Positions 6,681-10,804 of a stretch of 10,804 nt of DNA are shown piece by piece (position 1 is the first letter of the stretch; the number at the start of each line of letters is the position of its first letter). The position numbers and the translations under genes are program-made. The DNA lies in contig CATLUC010000054.1 of the NCBI GenBank assembly GCA_950059165.1, forward strand, positions 1 to 10,804, in the 5' to 3' direction. This DNA comes from an uncultured Clostridium sp. GTDB lineage: Bacteria; Bacillota; Clostridia; TANB77; CAG-508. The notes under the pieces are model-generated. The model had not been told where the DNA came from. It did not search any database and worked only from the letters and a program-made list of their open reading frames with translations.

Positions 6681-7553
6681 TCACTGTCCCATTTCTCTTC
6701 TCCAATAAAATAGATATTGTTGTGCAAGTCCTGCTAAATCTCCAAATTTTTTTGTTGCTATTTGTTCTATTTGTCTTTTTGTTACTTTTGTTTCATCTGG
6801 ATTTTTGAAGTATAAATCATTCATTACCCTTCTTACCCATACATCAATAGGAAACACCTCAAATCGCTTTAGTGTGGAAAATAATAAGATACAGTCTGCA
6901 ACTTTTGGTCCAATTCCGGATAATGTTAGTAATTGTTCCCTTACTTCTAATGTATTTGGATTATTTTGGATTTTCTCTAAATCTATTTGCTTATTTAAAA
7001 CCATTCTAGTTGTTTCATATAACCTTTTATCTCTAAATCCTAGCCCTAAATTTCTGTATTCTTGTACTGTTACATCTTTTAATTCTTCTGGTGTTGGAAA
7101 AGTATAGTATTTTTCACCTTGAAATGTAATTTCTTTTCCATATGCTTTTGATAGTCTTTCGATTATTCCTTTTATTCTTGGTATGTTGTTGTTTGCAGAA
7201 ATTATAAATGATATTATCGTTTCCCATAAGTCTTGGTTTAAAATTCGGATTCCTTGTCCATATTTTATGCTTGTTTCCATGTTTTTATCAATTTTTGATA
7301 ATGTTTCTTTTATTTTTTTATAATCTCTTTTTAGGTCAAAGTACTCTTCTACTGTTTCTTCTATGCTTTTTTCACATATTCCTTCTATTAAAATTTCTTC
7401 TTTTCCTTTTTTTATTTTTAATACATTTTGACCAAATATTCCTATGTAACTTCCATCTTTTTGTATGTTCCAACGAAAGCATTGTCCACATTCAAATATG
7501 TCTTTTGGCTCAAATGAATCCACATTTTTTATTATTATTTTTTGTTCTTTCAT
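6681..7553 (-). CDS. 8-oxoguanine DNA glycosylase (Ogg1 family, HhH-GPD)
   Basis: This is a base-excision repair enzyme that removes oxidised guanine from DNA and has AP-lyase activity. Residues 1-90 form the Ogg_N domain (FECGQCFRWN at 20-29, the classical N-terminal signature). The HhH-GPD domain follows, with ISANNNIPRI (118-127), the helix-hairpin-helix LSGIGPKVADC holding the catalytic lysine K217, and PIDVWVRRV with the catalytic aspartate D237. I chose ATG 7553 because AAAAAAGGA lies 12 bases upstream; ATG 7565 and ATG 7568 sit too close to it. The result is 290 residues, normal for bacterial Ogg1-like proteins. Its one CGG (6918-6916) spans a codon boundary (TCC-GGA) and the frame is intact. 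It may be co-transcribed with DUF2207, because only 129 bases, filled mostly by the repeat, separate them. Confidence 0.93.
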   Translation of the reverse strand: MKEQKIIIKNVDSFEPKDIFECGQCFRWNIQKDGSYIGIFGQNVLKIKKGKEEILIEGICEKSIEETVEEYFDLKRDYKKIKETLSKIDKNMETSIKYGQGIRILNQDLWETIISFIISANNNIPRIKGIIERLSKAYGKEITFQGEKYYTFPTPEELKDVTVQEYRNLGLGFRDKRLYETTRMVLNKQIDLEKIQNNPNTLEVREQLLTLSGIGPKVADCILLFSTLKRFEVFPIDVWVRRVMNDLYFKNPDETKVTKRQIEQIATKKFGDLAGLAQQYLFYWRREMGQ

Positions 7554-7647
7554 TTTTAACATCATTCCTTTTTTGGGTATAAAGTTTGTCAACACCAAAA
7601 TTGTAATTATTTTGGAATCTTTTTATCCTTAATGTTTTTATATAACC

Positions 7648-7653
7648 ATTATA
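7648..7653 (-). promoter_or_regulatory. -10 element of the glycosylase promoter
   Basis: TATAAT preceded by TAG lies about 95 bases before ATG 7553 on the minus strand. No good -35 is present at 16-18 bp, so the call rests on the -10 alone. Confidence 0.35.
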
Positions 7654-7665
7654 CTACATTTTGTT

Positions 7666-7809
7666 TTAATTTTCTAATATTTTTAAATACATATCTAATC
7701 TTGAATTGATATATCTTGCAAATAGTTTCTCCATTGCTGACAAGTTATGTTTTTCGTAATATTCGTCAAATGCATCATAGTATGCCATTCTATCTGTAAA
7801 TTTATTATC
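7666..7809 (-). pseudogene. C-terminal remnant of a Fic-like protein
   Basis: The minus-strand frame ending at TAA 7668-7666 encodes 47 residues with real-protein character: TDRMAYYDAFDEYYEKH, then LSAMEKLFARYINSRLDMYL. The pattern 'R-x-x-YYDA-D-x-Y, then a helix, then Y-L' resembles the C-terminus of Fic/Doc AMP-transferase proteins. A TGA lies just upstream, and there is no start codon or ribosome binding site. The catalytic HPFxxGN core is absent, so only the tail survives. The upstream edge coincides with short direct repeats (7805-7863), suggesting that recombination removed the rest. The Fic assignment comes from memory of the family pattern and is moderate; that it is a gene fragment is more secure. 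Confidence 0.5.
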
Positions 7810-7863
7810 GGAATAATATCAACGTTATCGGAATAATATTTTGTGTGTTTTCGGAACAATGTT
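7805..7863. repeat. Three short direct repeats, TTATCGGAATAATAT type
   Basis: Two perfect 15-base units (7805-7819 and 7825-7839, 20 bp apart) are followed by a diverged third unit (TTTTCGGAACAATGT, 7848-7862). They lie at the broken edge of the Fic-like remnant. Confidence 0.7.
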
Positions 7864-7865
7864 AA

Positions 7866-7912
7866 GGTAAAAATTTGCATTTAGTATTCAATATTCGTGG
7901 TAAAAATTTGCA
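7866..7912. repeat. Direct repeat GGTAAAAATTTGCA, two copies 33 bp apart
   Basis: Perfect 14-base copies lie at 7866-7879 and 7899-7912, just after the YitT stop. Their role is unknown; they could be protein-binding sites or the scar of a deleted element. Confidence 0.65.
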
Positions 7913-7936
7913 AGCATAGTTGATTTTTTTAATAGG

Positions 7937-8775
7937 CTATGTTTTTTTAAACCCAAGCCCCACTACTTCTCTTGAATTTGTTATTACAATGAAGCATTTG
8001 GGGTCTATTTTTCTTGCAATCATTTTAATTTTTGCAATATCTCCTCTTGAAGCAGCACACATTAAAACTAGTTTTTTTTCATTTGTATACATTCCTTTTC
8101 CAAAAAGCCCGAGTTGTTCCCCTTTTTATCTTTTCCCCGATTTTCTTAGCTATTTCTTCATTTTTATCTGATACAATTAGCAATAATTTAGTAAAATAAA
8201 TTCCCTCAAATAAAATGTCTATCATTTTTCCCATTAAATAAATTGTGATTGCTGAATATAGACCAATTTCAATTTCTTTGAAGAAAAACACATTTAAACT
8301 AACAATTACTACATCTATTAAAATAATTGTTCTACTCATACTAATTGTTGGCTTGTATTCTTTGGCAATGTAACTAATTAGGTCTGTTCCTCCTGTTGAA
8401 GAATTTACTTTTAATATAATTGCTGTTCCGAAGCCCTATTATTATTCCACCATAAATGCATGCTAAAAATCTGTCATTTGTTAATGGCTTAATTTTATCT
8501 AACATATCAATAAAAATTGATAATGATATTGTTCCTATCATTGATTTTATGAAAAAGTTTTTTCCTATTTTGTAAATTGCCATTATAAATAATGGGATAT
8601 TGATTATTACTATCATTGTTCCCATTGGTATTTGTAGCAAATAATATGTTATTGTTGCTATACCTGTTATTCCTCCTGATGATAATTGGTTAGGAAGTAG
8701 AAATAATGCTACTCCTACTGCCATTACGAATGCTCCAAGTATTGTCCCAGAAATTTCTAATATTGCTTTTTTCAT
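7937..8775 (-). CDS. YitT-family membrane protein (DUF161/DUF2179), read through two +1 frameshifts at CGG
   Basis: This is a multi-pass inner-membrane protein of the YitT family with unknown transport or signalling role. Start ATG 8775 follows AAAGGTGG. The N-terminal part has about five hydrophobic helices (GTILGAFVMAVGVALFLLP; SSGGITGIATITYYLL). The zero frame derails after GGIIIGL at CGG 8430-8428; skipping C8430 restores GLGTAIILKVNSSTGGTDLIS, the conserved second SS-GG-T-D block of YitT. The frame then runs to CGG 8111-8109, where skipping C8111 restores RGTTGLFGKGMYTNEKK, the DUF2179 core (RG-T---GKG-Y). It continues through VLMCAASRGDIAKIKMIA to TAG 7939-7937. The joined protein is 278 residues, the normal length for the family. 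Unshifted, it would be three useless fragments. It lies downstream of the radical SAM gene, and its ribosome binding site lies inside a terminator-like hairpin. Confidence 0.85.
8109..8111 (-). other. +1 frameshift site 6: ACT-CGG-G in YitT
   Basis: CGG is in frame 318 bases after the first YitT shift. Skipping the C at 8111 gives GTT-GLFGKGMYT; otherwise the frame runs into AFWKRNVYK and TGA. Confidence 0.8.
8428..8430 (-). other. +1 frameshift site 5: CTT-CGG-A in YitT
   Basis: CGG is codon 116 (345 bases after the start). Skipping the C at 8430 gives IIIGL-GTAIILK followed by the conserved STGGTD. Without the skip the frame gives unrelated RNSNYIKSKFFNRR and then a stop. Confidence 0.85.
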
Positions 8776-8777
8776 AC

Positions 8778-8822
8778 AAAAAAACCACCTTTGTATTAGT
8801 TTTTACAAATACTGGTGGTTTT
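8778..8822 (-). promoter_or_regulatory. Terminator-like leader hairpin containing the YitT ribosome binding site
   Basis: On the minus strand AAAACCACC (8822-8814) pairs with GGTGGTTTT (8789-8781), with an inner AATAC/GTATT-type pairing (8812-8808 with 8797-8793). A seven-T run ends just two bases before the start codon. The 3' arm holds AAAGGTGG, the only ribosome binding site for YitT. The hairpin is thus both a plausible intrinsic terminator for the genes upstream and a lock on YitT translation. Confidence 0.6.
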
Positions 8823-8857
8823 ATACTTAAATTTATGTGAAAATTATGTCGAATTTC

Positions 8858-8905
8858 TTTCTAAAAATGTGATAAATTTATATTGAAATGTTTCTAAAAA
8901 TGTGA
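8858..8905. repeat. Direct repeat TTTCTAAAAATGTGA, two copies 33 bp apart
   Basis: Perfect 15-base copies lie at 8858-8872 and 8891-8905, between the radical SAM stop and YitT. Three-helical-turn spacing would suit a dimeric regulator, but this is speculation. Confidence 0.6.
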
Positions 8906-8914
8906 AAGACTGTT

Positions 8915-9967
8915 TTATTCTAAAAAGTCTTGATATGTTTTTGTTATTTCTATTTTAGATTTTCCTTGTTTTATAGCTTCATCTTGTTTTAATATCAAAT
9001 CCACATCATATGTTTCTTTTAGTTTTAAGATATTTTCTTTTTTGTGTCCAATTACATTATTGCTATCAATTGGGTTTACTGTAACTTCTACTTCTTTTAC
9101 TTTAACATTTAATTTTTTTATTTTCCCAACAATTGCATCATACCACATAGCTGATTCTACTAATTGCCTAAATGCTGGATGATATGGTCCTGATACCACT
9201 TCACTTTGTTTGCTTTCTGGCTTATCAATTTCGTCTGTGTTTTGCAAACCTACTCTAATTACTTCTATATTTTTGTCTGCAAACATTCTAACTAGTTCTT
9301 TACAAACTTCAACTGCTTGTACTAATGGTAATGGCTCATATTTTCCTTGTTCTAGTTCTTTTTCTAGTCTAGTGTTTTTTATTACTAGTACAGGATAAAT
9401 TCTTATCATTTTTGGTTTTAGTTTTATTAATGCTTTTGCTGTATTGATTTCATCAATTCTTGTGCTTTCTGGTAAACCTACCATCATTTGATGTCCTAGT
9501 TTAAAACCGTGCCAACGTATCATTTTAGATGCTTTTTTTACATCATTAAAGTTATGACCCCTGTTGCTTCTTTTTAGAATATAGTCATTTGCTGATTGGA
9601 CTCCAAGTTCTATAGTTTTTACTTTGTATTTTTTAAGTCTTTTTAATATTTCTTTGCTTATTGCATCTGGTCTTGTTGATATTCTAATTGATTCTACTTT
9701 TCCTGTCTTTATATATTCATAAGCTGTTTGCAATAATTCTTCTTGCAAGTTTTCATCTATTGCTGTAAAACTGCCACCATAAAATGCAATTTCTACTACA
9801 GCTTCTTCGTTTTTGATACTTTGTAGGTAATCATCTATTATTTTTTTTGCTTCTTCTTTTGTCATGTTATTTTTTTGTCCACTGATGGATTTTTGGTTAC
9901 AAAATATGCAATCATTTGGACAACCTAAATGTGGTACAAATATTGGTATGATATATTGTTTTTTCAT
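8915..9967 (-). CDS. Elp3-like radical SAM protein
   Basis: This is a radical S-adenosylmethionine enzyme that uses a [4Fe-4S] cluster to split SAM. The cluster motif CPNDCIFC (C16, C20, C23; Cx3Cx2C) is followed by AFYGGSFTAID (the GGE-like SAM-binding strand), RISTRPDAI, and ELGVQSANDYILKRSNRGH, which together are typical of the Elp3-type core. The last 100 residues (YHPAFRQLVESAMWYD onward) form a family-specific tail. I see no acetyltransferase domain as in full Elp3, so a tRNA wobble-uridine role is only a suggestion. At 350 residues it fits the 'radical SAM protein next to rnc' group common in Clostridia. Start ATG 9967 follows AAGGAAG. It lies 58 bases downstream of rnc on the same strand, presumably in one operon. 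Its one CGG (9509-9507) is out of frame (CAC-GGT) and harmless. Confidence 0.88.
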   Translation of the reverse strand: MKKQYIIPIFVPHLGCPNDCIFCNQKSISGQKNNMTKEEAKKIIDDYLQSIKNEEAVVEIAFYGGSFTAIDENLQEELLQTAYEYIKTGKVESIRISTRPDAISKEILKRLKKYKVKTIELGVQSANDYILKRSNRGHNFNDVKKASKMIRWHGFKLGHQMMVGLPESTRIDEINTAKALIKLKPKMIRIYPVLVIKNTRLEKELEQGKYEPLPLVQAVEVCKELVRMFADKNIEVIRVGLQNTDEIDKPESKQSEVVSGPYHPAFRQLVESAMWYDAIVGKIKKLNVKVKEVEVTVNPIDSNNVIGHKKENILKLKETYDVDLILKQDEAIKQGKSKIEITKTYQDFLE

Positions 9968-10025
9968 GATTTCACTTCCTTTTTATGCACTTTTACAATG
10001 CCAAAATTTATATTTTTAAGCCTTC

Positions 10026-10694
10026 CTATTTTAAACTTTCTAATGCCTTTTTAGCTGCATCCATATGTGCTTCTTTTTTACTTTTACCTTCCCCATTTGC
10101 AAGTAGTTTTCCATTACAACTAACTTGTGCCTCAAAGTATTTGTCATGGTCTGGTCCTTTTTCTTGTGTTATTTTGTATTCTATTTTTACTTCTCCATGT
10201 TCTTGCAATTTTTCTTGTAATACTGTTTTGTAATCCCTGTCCCCTACGTGTTTTGTGGCTATTTCAATTTCATCTTTTAGATTGTCTATAATAAATTTTT
10301 CTGCCTCTTCTATTCCACCATCTAAGAAAATTGCTGCAATTACTGCTTCTACGCTATCTGCTAAAATTGCTGGACGATTTTTACCCCCTGTTTTTTTCTC
10401 TGACCTTCCTAAATATAAGAAATCACTAAAATTATGCAATGTGGCTATTTGGTATAAACTTTTTTCGCAAACAACTGCTGCTCTAACTTTAGTCATTTCT
10501 CCTTCTTGTAGATTTGGATAGGTCTTAAAGAGATATTTGCTAGATATAAATTCTAGTATGCTGTCACCTAAAAATTCTAATTTTTCGTTGCTGCCTACTT
10601 TGTTTTCATATGCATAAGATGTGTGTGTTAAGGCTTTTTTTAACAAGTTTTTGTCTTTGAATACATATCCTATGCTTTCTTCTATTTTGTCCAT
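10026..10694 (-). CDS. rnc: Ribonuclease III
   Basis: This endonuclease cuts double-stranded RNA: rRNA precursors, mRNA leaders and sense/antisense duplexes. The catalytic domain covers residues 1-150. The signature NEKLEFLGDSIL is at 36-47, and the acidic catalytic residues are seen as E40, D44, D113 and E116 (LADSVEAVIAAIFLDGG). The double-stranded-RNA binding domain covers 154-222, ending GEGKSKKEAHMDAAKKALESL. At 222 residues it is full length. Start ATG 10694 follows GAGGTG. It has a clear promoter upstream and leads the rnc-radical SAM pair; in many Clostridia smc and ftsY follow, but here YitT does. It contains no CGG codon in any frame. It is a candidate to process the toxin/antitoxin RNA duplex at 3926-4159, as RNase III does for other type I pairs. 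Confidence 0.96.
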   Translation of the reverse strand: MDKIEESIGYVFKDKNLLKKALTHTSYAYENKVGSNEKLEFLGDSILEFISSKYLFKTYPNLQEGEMTKVRAAVVCEKSLYQIATLHNFSDFLYLGRSEKKTGGKNRPAILADSVEAVIAAIFLDGGIEEAEKFIIDNLKDEIEIATKHVGDRDYKTVLQEKLQEHGEVKIEYKITQEKGPDHDKYFEAQVSCNGKLLANGEGKSKKEAHMDAAKKALESLK

Positions 10695-10711
10695 TTTTTC
10701 ACCTCGCTTAT

Positions 10712-10739
10712 ATTATATACTATTTTTGGATTTTTGCAA
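10712..10739 (-). promoter_or_regulatory. Promoter of the rnc-radical SAM operon
   Basis: TTGCAA (-35, 10739-10734), a 16-bp spacer and TATAAT (-10, 10717-10712) on the minus strand lie about 20 bases before the rnc start. The leader is therefore very short. Confidence 0.6.
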
Positions 10740-10804
10740 GGGGCAATTGATTTAAGTTTCGACTTTTTTTCGAGAAAATGAAAAAAGTTATCAACAAAAT
10801 AGAA

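Noticed and set aside
7695..7880. 61-codon minus-strand frame at the repeat cluster
   Set aside because: The frame crosses the direct repeats and shows no family pattern. The Fic-like fragment lies in a different minus-strand frame.
7801..7912. CRISPR array
   Set aside because: The repeats are only 14-15 bases, two or three units, with 5-8 base gaps or a single 19-base gap, and no cas genes are present.
330..8430. Six independent sequencing insertions or ordinary pseudogene decay
   Set aside because: Not excluded without reads, but all six extra bases are a C at codon position 1 of CGG, while eight out-of-frame CGGs are undisturbed. Random errors or decay would give varied bases, phases, deletions and stops.
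330..8430. CGG read as a reassigned amino acid (Trp or Gln, known in other low-GC bacteria)
   Set aside because: A reassigned triplet would keep the reading frame. Here the frame must move by one base at each CGG.
10746..10804. Hairpin ACTTTTTT/AAAAAAGT at the right edge as a terminator
   Set aside because: The stem is only A-T pairs and no G-C core or clear tail is seen; it is likely chance in AT-rich DNA.

Overview
This is an AT-rich window with mostly AGA/CGT arginine codons. It probably comes from an anaerobic low-GC Firmicute (Clostridia-like, perhaps an uncultivated gut lineage). The order rnc then an Elp3-like radical SAM gene on one strand is a familiar clostridial arrangement. The species cannot be named from the sequence.

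Layout, left to right. 168-507 (+): a small Xre-type regulator that needs a +1 frameshift. 510-660: copy 1 of a two-hairpin repeat, with a possible minus-strand sRNA promoter. 686-721: a terminator. 812-2209 (-): an M18 aminopeptidase. 2358-3860 (+): an FAD oxidoreductase with a C-terminal Rieske domain. 3890-4194: a compact Fst/par-like type I toxin-antitoxin candidate, made of a 26-residue hydrophobic peptide gene and a convergent RNA of about 60 nt. 4232-4350 (+): a predicted sRNA. 4419-6551 (-): a DUF2207 membrane protein that needs three +1 shifts. 6579-6672: copy 2 of the two-hairpin repeat. 6681-7553 (-): an Ogg1-family DNA glycosylase. 7666-7912: a Fic-like C-terminal remnant and short repeats. 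7937-8775 (-): a YitT-family membrane protein that needs two +1 shifts. 8915-9967 (-): a radical SAM protein. 10026-10694 (-): RNase III.

The main result is about decoding. Three genes are broken in the raw reading frames (regulator, DUF2207, YitT), with six breaks in total. At every break the zero frame runs into a CGG codon. Skipping only its C, so that the next codon is GGN (Gly), restores the conserved protein, a whole number of codons and the family-typical C-terminus. I find no in-frame CGG in any intact coding sequence here. By contrast, eight CGG triplets that fall across codon boundaries (seven as NNC-GGN, one as NCG-GNN) disturb nothing. So 6 of 6 in-frame CGGs coincide with a +1 shift, and 0 of 8 out-of-frame CGGs do. 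This suggests that CGG has no working arginine tRNA in this organism and that ribosomes shift +1 there (C|GGN), either as a general decoding rule or as programmed frameshifting. Simple sequencing error or random pseudogenisation does not predict this dependence on frame.

Secondary points are the toxin/antisense pair, the predicted sRNA with an anti-Shine-Dalgarno loop, the paired structured repeat with a compensatory stem change, and a terminator-like hairpin that contains the YitT ribosome binding site.
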